DNA from: Halalkalicoccus jeotgali B3
GTDB taxonomy: Archaea > Halobacteriota > Halobacteria > Halobacteriales > Halalkalicoccaceae
DNA: 64,000 nt
Direction of reading: 5' to 3'
NCBI RefSeq assembly: GCF_000196895.1
Contig: NC_014297.1
Coordinates: 2,554,467-2,618,466, forward strand
Shown here: piece by piece, positions 16,624-25,682 of the stretch
Numbering within the stretch: the stretch's first letter is position 1
Layout: the number at the start of each line of letters is the position of its first letter
The notes under the pieces: generated by a model
What the model saw: only the letters and a program-made list of their open reading frames with translations
What the model was told of the DNA's origin: nothing
Databases searched by the model: none
Made by a program: the position numbers and the translations under genes

Positions 16624-17991
16624 CTAGTACTTCGCCTCGGCACCGGTCGTCTCGTAGACCCGATCCATGATCGCGTCGCGCTCGCGTTGCCAGCCCGCGA
16701 GCGCCGAGGGTCGGTCGGGGTAGCGCTCGTACTGCTCGAGGAGTTCGTCTGCGTGGCGCTTGGTCTTATAGAAGTCGAGGATCGTCCCCCAGTGGCCGAA
16801 GCTCCCGATCGCGGCCTGGAGCTTCAGTTTGAGACCGAAGTCGGTGCTGCCCGAGTACAGCGCCTCCGCGAGGTTCTCGCCGGGCAGGGAGACGAGCAGG
16901 CTCGTCAGTTCCGAGACGTCGACTGCGGTCGCCATGACGTTGTAGACGTCGAGTGCGGCGTACCGACCGCCGTAGTGGTCCATCACGCGCTCGTTGTAGT
17001 CCCAGAGCGCCGCCTCGCTCACGTCGCCGGACTCCAGTGCCCCGATCGCCTGCTCGCCGGCGTACTCCCCGGCGTAGGCCGCCCCCGCGATCCCGCCGCC
17101 GGTGGTGGGGTTGACGTGGCCGGCCGAATCGCCGACGGCCATGAACCCGGGGGCGACCGCCGAATCGTAGGGCCGTCTGGTCGGGAGTGCGGCGCCGAGT
17201 TTGTCCTCGACGGTGGCGCCCTCGAACTCCGGGCGGGTCGCCAGGTCGCGCTTGAGGTCCTCGACGAGTTTCATCGGCTGTTCGTTCATCTGGAAGCCGA
17301 GCCCGGCGTTGATCTCCGTGCCCGTTCGCGGGAAGTACCAGAGGTAGCCCGCCGCGCGCTGGGTCGGCTTGAACACCAGCGCGTCCTTCCACTCGACTTC
17401 CTCCTCGACGTGGACGACCTCGCGGTAGGCAGAACAGAACTGCGAGTAGGTGACGTTGGTGTCGAAGGTCGCCGCAGAGAGGTCGGCCTTGTCCTGAAGG
17501 ATCGAGAGCGCCCCCGCCCCGTCGATCGTGATCTCGGCCTCGACGGTCAAGGGATCTCCCTTTCGTTTCGCCCGGACGCCCGTGATCCGGCCCTCGTCCT
17601 GGCGGACGTCCTGGACGACCGTGTCGTAGGAGAACTCCACGCCGGCCTCCTTTGCTCCCCGGATGATCGCCTTCCCGTACTCGAAACGGTCGATGACGGC
17701 CAGTTCGCCCGGCACCGGGATCTCGAGAACGGTGTCGTGTTCGGGCAGTTCGAACCGGCCGTGATCCACCTCGGTGTTGGTCATCGCGGGTTCGAGGGTG
17801 GACTTCGGGATCGCCCCGGGGAACTCGTCGGCACCTTTCAGGGCGTCCCCGCAGGCGATGTGTCCGGCCTCCTCCTCGGTCTTTCGTTCGAGCACGAGGA
17901 CGTCGTAGCCCGCCTCGGCGATCGTCGCCCCCGCATAACAGCCCGCCGTGCCGGCCCCTACTATGGCGACGTCAACCTCGCGTGTACTCAT
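16624..17991 (-). CDS. Geranylgeranyl reductase family protein (archaeal lipid saturation)
   Basis: FAD-dependent reductase, 455 aa, of the geranylgeranyl reductase family that saturates isoprenoid chains of archaeal lipids. The N-terminal dinucleotide motif VAIVGAGTAGCYAG is at residues 8-21, and the second FAD-contacting motif FMAVGDSAGHVNPTTGGGI lies in the middle with the usual GDSAG. A Cys-containing loop (GHIACGDALKG, around residue 45) follows the first domain as in characterised members. The adjacent divergent ferredoxin could supply electrons. Substrate (digeranylgeranylglycerophospholipid or another prenyl chain such as menaquinone) is not certain. Confidence 0.88.
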   Translation of the reverse strand: MSTREVDVAIVGAGTAGCYAGATIAEAGYDVLVLERKTEEEAGHIACGDALKGADEFPGAIPKSTLEPAMTNTEVDHGRFELPEHDTVLEIPVPGELAVIDRFEYGKAIIRGAKEAGVEFSYDTVVQDVRQDEGRITGVRAKRKGDPLTVEAEITIDGAGALSILQDKADLSAATFDTNVTYSQFCSAYREVVHVEEEVEWKDALVFKPTQRAAGYLWYFPRTGTEINAGLGFQMNEQPMKLVEDLKRDLATRPEFEGATVEDKLGAALPTRRPYDSAVAPGFMAVGDSAGHVNPTTGGGIAGAAYAGEYAGEQAIGALESGDVSEAALWDYNERVMDHYGGRYAALDVYNVMATAVDVSELTSLLVSLPGENLAEALYSGSTDFGLKLKLQAAIGSFGHWGTILDFYKTKRHADELLEQYERYPDRPSALAGWQRERDAIMDRVYETTGAEAKY

Positions 17992-18101
17992 ACCCGGAGT
18001 GGCCGCGCGACCGGCAAAACGTTTTAGGTCGAATTCGGTCGTTCTGTCGGCGACAGGACGGGAAATAAAACGTTTTGGGCGAGTTGACTGTAGGGGTGGC
18101 T

Positions 18102-18452
18102 ATGGCCACCTACACCGTCGAGTTCGTCGGCACGGGGGAGACGATCGAGGTCACTGACAAACAGACCATCCTCTCGCGGTGTCTCGAGGAGGGCATCGCT
18201 CAGGAGTACTCGTGTCGGGTCGGGATGTGTCTCGCCTGCACCGCCGAGATCGTCGAAGGCGAGGTGACCCAGCCTGCCGCTCGCGGGCTTAGCGAGGCCG
18301 AATCCGAGGCGTTCGCCCTGACCTGTATGGCCCGCCCGCAGTCGGATCTGAAACTCGACCGCGGGAAGTACCCCCCGAGCATCGCGGTCGACGAGCGGGC
18401 GAACCACACCGTCAACGGGTCGGGTTCGGGGGTCGTCGCCGACGACGACTAA
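18102..18452 (+). CDS. 2Fe-2S ferredoxin
   Basis: Plant-type [2Fe-2S] ferredoxin, 116 aa. The cluster cysteines are Cys38, Cys43, Cys46 (C-x4-C-x2-C) and Cys75, exactly as expected. It is smaller than the main halophilic ferredoxin, which has an N-terminal acidic insert, so it is probably an auxiliary electron carrier. The C-terminal tail is acidic. It is divergent from the geranylgeranyl reductase gene (110 bp apart), suggesting it may serve that FAD enzyme; this is inference from position. Start: ATG before ATYTVEF, as upstream codons do not fit. Confidence 0.93.
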   Translation: MATYTVEFVGTGETIEVTDKQTILSRCLEEGIAQEYSCRVGMCLACTAEIVEGEVTQPAARGLSEAESEAFALTCMARPQSDLKLDRGKYPPSIAVDERANHTVNGSGSGVVADDD

Positions 18453-18922
18453 TCGCCGTCCTCGCGCCGACGGATCGCCGCGACCGTGTTCTGGACGTAC
18501 TTGATCGCCGTCGCGATCGCCATCAGCCCCGCCATGAGTTCTTGCTGGCTCGCGCCGTCGGCGTAGATCCGGTGTTCGAACTGGATCGAGTCGAGGGTCG
18601 GGAACTCCGTCGAGGTCCCCTCCTCGTCGAGGAAGGTGTAAAATCCGGGTGTCGCGGCGAACACCGGGCCGATACGCGCGAGCAGTTCGTAGCGCTGGTC
18701 GGGGTTTTCGATCACCGCCGCGGTTCGCTCGGTGTCGAAGGCGGCCCGCCCGACGATCCGCAACGGGCCCCACGTGTCCTCCTTGATGACGTTCAGCGGG
18801 ATGTGCGAGAGGCGACACTGGATACTGAACGCCGCGGCGTTCTCCGTCGTGCGCTCGACGTCCCGAACGACGCGGTCGTCGAGCCACTTCTCGACCTGCT
18901 CGGCGGTGACGTGATCGACCAT
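18449..18922 (-). CDS. Conserved haloarchaeal protein, function unknown
   Basis: Acidic protein of 157 residues that I do not recognise with confidence. It starts MVDHVTAEQVEKWLDDRVV; a second ATG two codons upstream is equally possible. The middle contains alternating strands (FSIQCRLSHIPLNVIKEDTWGPLRIVGRAAF) and the C terminus has long helices (QQELMAGLMAIATAIKYVQNTVAAI). The general layout recalls secretion-chaperone or YbjN-like folds, but this is only an impression. Its stop overlaps the ferredoxin stop region by four bases in convergent orientation. Confidence 0.68.
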   Translation of the reverse strand: MVDHVTAEQVEKWLDDRVVRDVERTTENAAAFSIQCRLSHIPLNVIKEDTWGPLRIVGRAAFDTERTAAVIENPDQRYELLARIGPVFAATPGFYTFLDEEGTSTEFPTLDSIQFEHRIYADGASQQELMAGLMAIATAIKYVQNTVAAIRRREDGD

Positions 18923-19015
18923 ACCCATCCCCTTTGCGGGCCGAGCCTAAAGGCCCGGTCCTGCACCTGCCGGTGTCCGGGTGAAGGCTATGGCACCCGA
19001 GCCCCTAGCCGACCC

Positions 19016-19522
19016 ATGACACGGGTCAACCAGCTGTTCGTCGCACGCGAGGATTCGGCTCCGATGGAGTCGAAAGAGTACGTCGAGGCCGTCGAGGGCG
19101 GACTGGAGGGGGATCGCTACTGTACGGGCAATGGGTATTACTCGCCCTTCGACGTCTGCGAGGTGACACTGGTCGAGGGCGAGGCGATCGAGGAAATAGG
19201 AGACGAGTTCGACATCGACCTCACCGACGGGCGACACCGCCGCAACGTCGTCACCCGCGGGGTCGCGGTCCACGACCTGCTGGGGGCGACCTTTTCAGTG
19301 GGTGAGGCGGTCCTGCGGGGGACCCGCCCGCGCCCGCCGTGTGCCCACGTCGAGCGGGTCGCTGGCGAGAAGGGGGTTGCCCGCGCACTGAAGAACGGAC
19401 GCGGCGGGATCTGTGCGTCGGTCGTCGAACCCGGCCGGATCGAAGTGGGCGACGAAATCGAGGTCATAGAGCCCGACGCCCGGACGATGGGCCGGAAGAT
19501 CGTCGACAGGCTTGGGTTCTAG
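19016..19522 (+). CDS. MOSC domain protein
   Basis: MOSC (molybdenum cofactor sulfurase C-terminal) domain protein, 168 aa. The domain covers nearly the whole chain. It has GGLEGDRYCTG near residue 30, NVVTRGVAVHDLLGATFSVGEAVLRG, and the conserved cysteine at 109 in the RPRPPCAHVE segment, the residue used in sulfur or cofactor transfer. MOSC proteins handle Mo-cofactor sulfur; a precise partner is not visible nearby. The start ATG gives TRVNQLFVAREDSAPM, the usual N terminus for this subfamily. Confidence 0.9.
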   Translation: MTRVNQLFVAREDSAPMESKEYVEAVEGGLEGDRYCTGNGYYSPFDVCEVTLVEGEAIEEIGDEFDIDLTDGRHRRNVVTRGVAVHDLLGATFSVGEAVLRGTRPRPPCAHVERVAGEKGVARALKNGRGGICASVVEPGRIEVGDEIEVIEPDARTMGRKIVDRLGF

Positions 19523-19539
19523 TAGCAGACGGAAGACAC

Positions 19540-19545
19540 TTTTTT
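19540..19545 (+). terminator. T6 tract downstream of the MOSC gene
   Basis: Six T in a row begin 18 nt after the MOSC stop, followed by another T-rich stretch. This is a good candidate for an archaeal intrinsic terminator. Confidence 0.5.
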
Positions 19546-19598
19546 CGTTTAGATCTATTCGTGACACTTGTGGTATGGGCAGCTAAAGGAAATTCCAG

Positions 19599-19790
19599 TT
19601 AAGCCAACAGGTGTCGATAAATCACCTGTACAAATCCAATCGCTGCTATCAACAGAAACCCGAACGCACTGAGCGCTATCCAGATATTACCGTCGCCACT
19701 AAGAAGCATAGCTACCATGCTACCTCCAGCGACAACGGCAGCCGTAGTAACGAGGAGGATGCGCTTGGTTGACTCCGTTGTATCGTTCAT
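19599..19790 (-). CDS. Small two-helix membrane protein
   Basis: Short (63 aa) protein with a charged start (MNDTTESTKR) and two hydrophobic helices, ILLVTTAAVVAGGSMVAMLL and IWIALSAFGFLLIAAIGFVQ. The coding sequence is noticeably less GC-rich than its neighbours, and I recognise no family. It sits alone between two T-rich stretches. Either a real small membrane protein or a recently acquired gene; the compositional difference keeps confidence moderate. Confidence 0.5.
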   Translation of the reverse strand: MNDTTESTKRILLVTTAAVVAGGSMVAMLLSGDGNIWIALSAFGFLLIAAIGFVQVIYRHLLA

Positions 19791-19883
19791 ATCATGGTGA
19801 AGATATATACGATGATGAGTCTTGTCCAGTTCGTACAGCGATGAAATGAATCGGTCTATTCGGAATGCTATTACCGACGACTG

Positions 19884-20849
19884 TTAGTTCTCGGGAAAGA
19901 TACTCTCGGGGACGTAGGCGGTGACCGTCCAGTTGGGCGCGTCGACCACCTCGCTGATCTTCAGGTCGACCGCCGCCGAACAGAGGATGTACGCCTCCCC
20001 GCGGGTGAGGTCGTGCTCGCGTTCGAGGTGGTCGATCATGTGGCGGATCGCTTTTTTCGTCGCCTCCATCAGGTCGTCGCTGATTCCGGTGGTGCCGTAC
20101 ATCGGCTCGTCCTCGCCGGTGGCGGTAAACGGTCCCGTCGTCTCCAACTGAGGCTGGGCGAAGCCGGCGTCCTTTTTCAGACCGAACCGTGCGGTGACGA
20201 ACATCGGCGCTTCGATCCCGGTGACACAGACCTCGCCGTCGCCCTGTGCGACGTGGCAATCGCCCGTCGAAAAGAGCGCGCCCTCGACCTCGACGGGGAG
20301 ATACACGGTCGAACCGGCAGTCATCTGCTTGACATCCATGTTCCCGCCGACGTCGCGGGGCGGAAGGGTGTCGTGCTCGCCCGCCTGGGCGGGGGCGTTA
20401 CCGATCGTCCCCGGGAACATATCCACCGGAATCTCGATGCCGTTGACGAACTCGGCAGTTTCGCCCGCCAGATCCCAGACGTACAGTCCCGCCTCCTCGA
20501 ACTCCTCGGGCAGGAGTCCGAGCCCCATCTCGCCGGGCATAAATCCCGTAAAGCCCCAGCCCTTGTGCTCGAAATCGAGCAGTTCGACGACCAGCGCGTC
20601 ACCCGGTTCCGCACCCTCGACCGCGACGGGGCCTGTCAGCGGATGAACCGGGTCGAAACTCGCGTTCGCCAGGTCCTCGACGCCCGAGTCCGGGCCGACC
20701 TGTCCGTCGAGGGCGTCCCGGCACTCGAAGCGGACGACCTCGCCGGGCTCGACCGTCAGGACGGGATCGAGCTCGTTGTCCCAGGCGTTGTGGATGTTCT
20801 CCTCTTTGTCGCTCAGTTCGTGGTCGATCTCGTAGTCCGCGGTCGTCAT
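19884..20849 (-). CDS. Acetamidase/formamidase family protein
   Basis: Amidase of the acetamidase/formamidase (FmdA_AmdA) family, 321 aa, which hydrolyses formamide or acetamide to ammonia and the acid. Family landmarks: an early HNAWDNELDPVLTVEPGEVV, HPLTGPVAVEGAEPGDALVVELLD, PGTIGNAPAQAGEHDTLPPRDVGGNMD, and GDCHVAQGDGEVCVTGIEAP, which carries likely metal or active-site residues. The start is the ATG before TTADYEIDHEL. A short inverted repeat (GACAA...TTGTC) and a TTTTATC box precede it. Confidence 0.92.
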   Translation of the reverse strand: MTTADYEIDHELSDKEENIHNAWDNELDPVLTVEPGEVVRFECRDALDGQVGPDSGVEDLANASFDPVHPLTGPVAVEGAEPGDALVVELLDFEHKGWGFTGFMPGEMGLGLLPEEFEEAGLYVWDLAGETAEFVNGIEIPVDMFPGTIGNAPAQAGEHDTLPPRDVGGNMDVKQMTAGSTVYLPVEVEGALFSTGDCHVAQGDGEVCVTGIEAPMFVTARFGLKKDAGFAQPQLETTGPFTATGEDEPMYGTTGISDDLMEATKKAIRHMIDHLEREHDLTRGEAYILCSAAVDLKISEVVDAPNWTVTAYVPESIFPEN

Positions 20850-21006
20850 GACAATTGGTATCACGTGTTGTCGGGCGATAAAACCGCGTGTGGCGGCGAG
20901 GAAAGTCGGATCTTAGATCCGAACGATCCCGTCGTGGCGTAACGAGAGCGATTCGATATATCACAGAGGATCGGTATTTATGTGGCAAGCTGTGTTGAAC
21001 CAAGGC

Positions 21007-22200
21007 ATGGAACGGGGTACGACCAGACGGCGATTTCTGCAAACAGTAGGAACAACGGCGACGGGAATCGGGTTAGCCGGGACGACAAACGCCTCGGGGG
21101 ATTCGATGGGAACGGGCGCGCGGTACGCGGCGTTCAACGTGATCGAGCTGGAAACCGAGCAGGTCCAACAGCCGGGCGACGAGCAGGCCGAGGCCGCCGC
21201 CCGGATCGTCCAGGAGGTCCGCCCGGACGTGCTCGTCGTCAACGAACTCACCAACAACCTCCAGGAGGGGGAGTACACTGACACCGCGAACATCGATGCG
21301 TTCGTCGAGAACTACCTGAGCGTGCCCCAATGTGAACACCTGGAGGGGATCGACTACCCCCATACGCTCCAGCCGGCGAGCAACACGGGCGTGCTGCCCG
21401 ACGAGGAGTTCGACTTCAACAAGGACGGACGGGCGGGCGAGCGACCGGGCGACGCCTACGGCTTCGGCGAGTACCCCGGCCACTACGCCTTCGCCGTCGC
21501 GAGTCGCCATCCCATCGACGAGGACGGCATCAGGAGCTTCCGGGAGTTCCGCTGGGCGGACATGCCGGACAACTTGCTCCCCGTCGAGGGCGACGGCGTC
21601 GACGAGGACGGGCTCTACCTGACCGAGGAGGAGACCGAGGTCTATCGGCTCTCCTCGAAGACCCACATCGACATGCCGATCTGCGTCGCGGGCGAGACGG
21701 TCCACGGCCTATTCGCCCATCCGACGCCGCCGACGTTCGACGGGGAGAACAACTTCAACGGCCGGTGGAACCACGACGAGGTCCGTTTCTTCGCGGACTA
21801 CGTCGCCGGCGAGGGATACATCTACGACGACGGCGGCACCGCGGGCGGACTCGCCGATGACGCCTCGTACGTGCTGCTGGGCGACATGAACGCGGCCCCC
21901 GACGGGGACCGTCCCCTCGACCCCGCCGGGAAGTTCCTCTTCGAGAACGAGGACTTCACTACCGATCGCCTCCCGACGAGTCCGGGTGGGGCCCAACGAG
22001 GCAATCGGTACGCGACGCGGTTCGGCGGCGACATCGAGGGGGTCGTCGAGCAGATCGATTACGTGCTTCCGTCGCCGGACCTCTCAGTTCGGGATTCGGC
22101 GGCGGTCTGGCCGAGCGAGGACTCGGACGAACGGGGCCTCCTCTCGGACGTGCGTACCGCCTCCGACCACCGGCTCGTCTGGGCCGACATCGAGGCCTGA
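21007..22200 (+). CDS. Secreted endonuclease/exonuclease/phosphatase family protein (Tat signal)
   Basis: Protein of 397 residues. The N terminus TTRRRFLQTVGTTATGIGLAG is a twin-arginine signal, so it is exported folded. The mature part has the endonuclease/exonuclease/phosphatase (EEP) layout: AAFNVIELETEQV, a Glu in VNELTNN, LLGDMNAAPDGD and the terminal SDHRLVWADIE, which supply the metal- and phosphate-binding residues. It may be an extracellular nuclease or phosphodiesterase used for phosphate scavenging. Upstream, a TATTTATG box around 20970 lies about 35 bases before the start. Substrate unknown. Confidence 0.88.
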   Translation: MERGTTRRRFLQTVGTTATGIGLAGTTNASGDSMGTGARYAAFNVIELETEQVQQPGDEQAEAAARIVQEVRPDVLVVNELTNNLQEGEYTDTANIDAFVENYLSVPQCEHLEGIDYPHTLQPASNTGVLPDEEFDFNKDGRAGERPGDAYGFGEYPGHYAFAVASRHPIDEDGIRSFREFRWADMPDNLLPVEGDGVDEDGLYLTEEETEVYRLSSKTHIDMPICVAGETVHGLFAHPTPPTFDGENNFNGRWNHDEVRFFADYVAGEGYIYDDGGTAGGLADDASYVLLGDMNAAPDGDRPLDPAGKFLFENEDFTTDRLPTSPGGAQRGNRYATRFGGDIEGVVEQIDYVLPSPDLSVRDSAAVWPSEDSDERGLLSDVRTASDHRLVWADIEA

Positions 22201-22224
22201 CCCGCGAGCGACGGCGGGGCCGGA

Positions 22225-23598
22225 TCAGGCAAGCGGGAGCACCGTCGACAGGACCAGGACGATGAGCAGTCCCATGACCGAGACGAGCGTCGTCAGGACG
22301 GTCCAAGTCTTGAGCGTCTCGGCCTGGGTCAGTCCGCAGATCTCCTTGACGAGCCAGAACCCGCTGTCGGGGTACCACGAGAAGATGTTCCCGCCCGCGC
22401 CGATGACCATCACGAGATACACCGGATTGACCGAGAGGCTGCCCGCCAGCGGCGCCATGATCCCGGCGGTGGTGAGCATGGCGACGGTCGCCGACCCCTG
22501 TGCGATCCGGATCGCCGCCGCGATCAGCCACGCGGTGACCAGGAAGCCGATCCCGATCTCCCGGAGCCCGCCCGCGAGGTAATCGCCGATGCCGGCCGTC
22601 GCGAGCATCCCGCCGAAGGCGCCGCCAAGACAGGTGATGGCGGCGATGTGCCCACCGTCACGCAGGGCATCGACGATCTCCTCGGCCCACGTCTCGCGCG
22701 GGAGGTCGTCGTAGCGATAGAAGGTGTAGGCCGCGACCAGCGCGGCGGCGGTCAGCGCGAGGCTCGGGGCACCGAGAAGCGTCGTGGTGGCGGCGACGGG
22801 CCCCGATTCGAGCCCGAGGAGGTTCGAGGTGACCGTCCCGGACATGACCAACAGCACCGCAACGAAGATCGGCAGGGCCGACTCGAGAAAGCCAGGGAGG
22901 TGGTCGGACGATCGCTCTGCGACCTCGTTGAGTTCGTCGACGTCGGTTCCCATCGCCTCCCGGAGCGGGATCTCCATCCGACGGTTGATCCACCGACCGT
23001 AGCCGACGCCGGCGACCGCGGCCGTGGGGACGGCGACGGTCAACCCGACGGCGATGGTGAGTCCGAGCCCGACGCCGGGGATCTGGCTCGCGACCGCCAG
23101 CGGACCGGGCGTCGGCGGGACGAACACGTGGGTCGTCGCCGCGCCGGCACCGACGACGACGATATACAACGGGTAGTTCTTCCCGATGCGCGCACGCATC
23201 GAGCGGGCGAGCGGCGCGAGCAGGTAAAAGACGTTGTCGAAAAAGACGGGGATCGCGAGGAAGGAACTGCTTCCCCACAGCGCGATGTCGGCGTTGTCCC
23301 GACCCAACACGTCCGTGAACCCGCGGACGATCCGCTGGGCCGCCCCGCTTTCCATCATCGATTTGCCGATCACCGCGGCCATCAGGATCGGGATCCCGAT
23401 CCCGGCCATCTCCTCGCCGAAGGCCGTGACGATCTGCTCGGGGATCGCGGAGGGAGCGACCCGCGGGGTCACGAGACCGACGGCGAACGAGGCAACTAGC
23501 AGGCCGAACACCGCCGGCAGATCGAGATACGCGAGCAGGAAGATCACGACGGCGATACCGACGAGAAACGCCACCAACGGACTGTGTGGATAGGGCAT
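22225..23598 (-). CDS. gntP: GntP family permease (gluconate-type)
   Basis: Membrane permease of about 457 residues with 12-14 hydrophobic segments, GntP family, which takes up gluconate and related sugar acids by H+ symport. Recognisable parts include PLVAFLVGIAVVIFLLAYLDLPA at the start, APLARSMRARIGKNY, and the late AIRIAQGSATVAMLTTAGIM and NPVYLVMVIGAGGNIFSWYPDSGFW. A second in-frame ATG at 23637 would add 13 residues. It is followed upstream by an AT-rich promoter region and a sugar-acid dehydratase gene on the same strand, so sugar-acid uptake is the natural role. Confidence 0.9.
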   Translation of the reverse strand: MPYPHSPLVAFLVGIAVVIFLLAYLDLPAVFGLLVASFAVGLVTPRVAPSAIPEQIVTAFGEEMAGIGIPILMAAVIGKSMMESGAAQRIVRGFTDVLGRDNADIALWGSSSFLAIPVFFDNVFYLLAPLARSMRARIGKNYPLYIVVVGAGAATTHVFVPPTPGPLAVASQIPGVGLGLTIAVGLTVAVPTAAVAGVGYGRWINRRMEIPLREAMGTDVDELNEVAERSSDHLPGFLESALPIFVAVLLVMSGTVTSNLLGLESGPVAATTTLLGAPSLALTAAALVAAYTFYRYDDLPRETWAEEIVDALRDGGHIAAITCLGGAFGGMLATAGIGDYLAGGLREIGIGFLVTAWLIAAAIRIAQGSATVAMLTTAGIMAPLAGSLSVNPVYLVMVIGAGGNIFSWYPDSGFWLVKEICGLTQAETLKTWTVLTTLVSVMGLLIVLVLSTVLPLA

Positions 23599-23639
23599 GT
23601 CTCCAGTTCCCAGAACCCCGACCGGGGACTTGAGCATTG

Positions 23640-23700
23640 TGAAGAAAAGTTATTAATGGAAATGATAGGCGTATATTATGAACAAACGTTAATAATTAGG
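23640..23700 (-). promoter_or_regulatory. AT-rich promoter region of gntP with paired GTTAWTAAT elements
   Basis: This stretch is sharply AT-richer than the surroundings. It holds GTTATTAAT at 23649-23657 and GTTAATAAT at 23688-23696, a near-repeat that is also nearly palindromic. Read on the minus strand the first lies 27 or so bases before a transcription start that would give the ATG at 23598 a short leader; another TATA-like site (ATAATATA) lies between them. The elements may be TATA boxes, operator halves, or both. Confidence 0.5.
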
Positions 23701-23851
23701 ACAGCTATCCACACATATATCGAGATACGTATCGGTAGTCGGGCCGAACGAACTGCAGTTCGAAAGGACGACAGGGATCCCCGGTCCGCTGGGTCGAGGA
23801 GGTTACGCTTGGTCGGATACCGTAGAGAGAAACTCCACGGACCTGATGAGA

Positions 23852-25090
23852 CTACCCCTCATCGAACAGCTCCTCGCCCTCGACCATGTGCGCCTCGACG
23901 GTATCGAGGTCGAGCGTGAGGCCGAGTCCCGACTCCTCGGGAACCTCGATGGAACCCTGCTCGATGACGCTCTGCTCGACGAGGTCCTCCCACCAGTCCA
24001 ACTGGTAGGAGTGGTACTCCACCGCCAGCGAGTTGGGGATCGCACTGGCGACGTGGGCGCTGGCCATCGTTGCCACCGGCGAGGAGACGTTGTGCATCGC
24101 GATGGGCATGTAGTAGGTGTCAGCGAGGTCGGCGATCTTGCGGGTCTCCCTCATTCCGCCCACCTTCGGGAGGTCGGGCGCGAGGATGTCGACGGCCTGC
24201 TGGTCGACCAGACGGCGCTGGCCGTGCTTGCGATAGACGTTCTCGCCGGCGGCGATCGGCGTCGAGGTGTGTTGGGTGACCTCGCGCTGGACGTCGTGGT
24301 TCTCCGGGGGAACGGGGTCCTCGAGCCACCAGATGGGGTACTCCTCCAAGCGTGCGGCCAGCCGTTTCGCGCTCCCGCCGGTAAACGACCAGTGACAGTC
24401 GAACGCGACGTCCGCCCGGTCGCCGACACGGTCGGTAACCGCCTCGACGATCTCGACCTTGTGCTCGATTTCTCGATCACTCAGGTGGCGGTTCGCGCGG
24501 TCCTTCTCCTTGCCGCTCGGTACGTCCAGATCGAACTTCAGGGCGTCGTAGCCGAGTTCCTCGACGACGCGTTCGGCCTCGGCGGCGTTGGAGTCGGGTT
24601 CGCTCTCGTCGCCCGCGTGACAGTCACAGTAGACCCGCACCTCGTCACGGTATTTGCCACCGAGAAGCTGGTAGGCCGGCACGTCGAGGATCTTCCCCGC
24701 CAGATCGTGCAGCGCGATCTCGATGCCCGCGACGGCGGTGACGGTCACGCCGGCGATCGATCCCTCGCCGGACATCTTCTGGATCAGGTGTTCGTAGAGT
24801 CGGTCGATATCCAGCGGGTTCTCGCCGACCAGAAACGGCGTCATCCGGTCGATCAGTTCGGGAACGCCCGCCCCCCAGTAGGCCTCGCCGGTACCGACGA
24901 TCCCCGCGTCGGTGTAGATCCGAACGAGAGTCCACGGGAAGTTGCCGTCGATCATCGTCGTCTGGACGTCCGTAATCGAAACGTCACGTCCCCCGCCACG
25001 CTTGGCGGCAAGTCCCATCGTATCGGCCGAGAGCTCTCGCATCGTGTACTCCGCGTTGGGGTCGTGTAGTTTCCTGTAGTCTCGAACCAT
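23852..25090 (-). CDS. Enolase-superfamily sugar-acid dehydratase (D-gluconate/D-xylonate type)
   Basis: Mandelate racemase/muconate lactonizing family dehydratase, 412 aa. Metal ligands are Asp231 (VAFDCHW), Glu257 (WWLEDPVPPEN) and Glu283 (AAGENVYRK), and the general acid/base His333 (AMHNVSSP) is present. The long N terminus (NAEYTMRELSADTMGLAAKR) closely resembles haloarchaeal gluconate and xylonate dehydratases. Both would make a 2-keto-3-deoxy sugar acid: KDG from gluconate, or the pentonate analogue. Neighbouring GntP permease and the aldolase downstream favour sugar-acid degradation; I cannot choose the C5 or C6 substrate from sequence. Confidence 0.9.
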   Translation of the reverse strand: MVRDYRKLHDPNAEYTMRELSADTMGLAAKRGGGRDVSITDVQTTMIDGNFPWTLVRIYTDAGIVGTGEAYWGAGVPELIDRMTPFLVGENPLDIDRLYEHLIQKMSGEGSIAGVTVTAVAGIEIALHDLAGKILDVPAYQLLGGKYRDEVRVYCDCHAGDESEPDSNAAEAERVVEELGYDALKFDLDVPSGKEKDRANRHLSDREIEHKVEIVEAVTDRVGDRADVAFDCHWSFTGGSAKRLAARLEEYPIWWLEDPVPPENHDVQREVTQHTSTPIAAGENVYRKHGQRRLVDQQAVDILAPDLPKVGGMRETRKIADLADTYYMPIAMHNVSSPVATMASAHVASAIPNSLAVEYHSYQLDWWEDLVEQSVIEQGSIEVPEESGLGLTLDLDTVEAHMVEGEELFDEG

Positions 25091-25223
25091 ATCCTCACTG
25101 GTTCACTCATCGCTAAAACAGTAGGGGGTTCGGAGTTACTACTCGGATCGGAGTGAACCGAGTTCCGGTAACTCTGCGAGGAGATGGCGCGGTTTCAAGG
25201 CGTCTGCGATACCCGAACGTGAT

Positions 25224-25682
25224 ATGGAACTCGTCGAAGACACGCTGGCGGTCGATCTCGACACCTTCCTCGCCCGCCCGCTGTTCTGTTTTCTCGCGAC
25301 CGCTTCCTCCGAGGGGCCCCGCGTCTCGCCGCTGTGGTACCTCTGGGAGGAGGGGGCGATTTGGATCGCCGTCAATCCCGAACTGAAGAGCTATCCCGGT
25401 CGGATCGAGGAGGACCCGCGGACCGCGCTCGCGGTCGTCGACTTCGACGCTTCTCGGGGATTGGTCCAGCACGTCGGCATGCGCGGCGAAGCGAGCATCG
25501 AGGCGTTCGACCCCGAGAAGGCGACCCGGCTGTTCGGTCGGTATCTCGGGCCCGAGGAGCGCTGGGACGGGCGCTTTCACGCCGTCTTCGAGCGGAGCGA
25601 GCGCTATCGGTTCGTTCGGTTCGAACCCGAGACCGTCGTCGCGCGCGATCAGTCCTACGCGCCGGTGGGACCGGGGTTATAG
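25224..25682 (+). CDS. Pyridoxamine 5'-phosphate oxidase-like flavin/F420 protein
   Basis: Protein of 152 residues with the split-barrel PNPOx-like fold: DLDTFLARPLFCFLATASSEGPRVSPLWYLWEEGAIWIAV is the typical N-terminal half, with LKSYPGRIEEDPRTALAVVDFDASRG following. Members bind FMN or F420 and reduce small molecules, or act as cofactor-binding proteins. The gene sits on the opposite strand between the dehydratase and the aldolase genes and probably has its own promoter. It overlaps the 3' end of the aldolase gene by six bases. Substrate unknown. Confidence 0.82.
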   Translation: MELVEDTLAVDLDTFLARPLFCFLATASSEGPRVSPLWYLWEEGAIWIAVNPELKSYPGRIEEDPRTALAVVDFDASRGLVQHVGMRGEASIEAFDPEKATRLFGRYLGPEERWDGRFHAVFERSERYRFVRFEPETVVARDQSYAPVGPGL

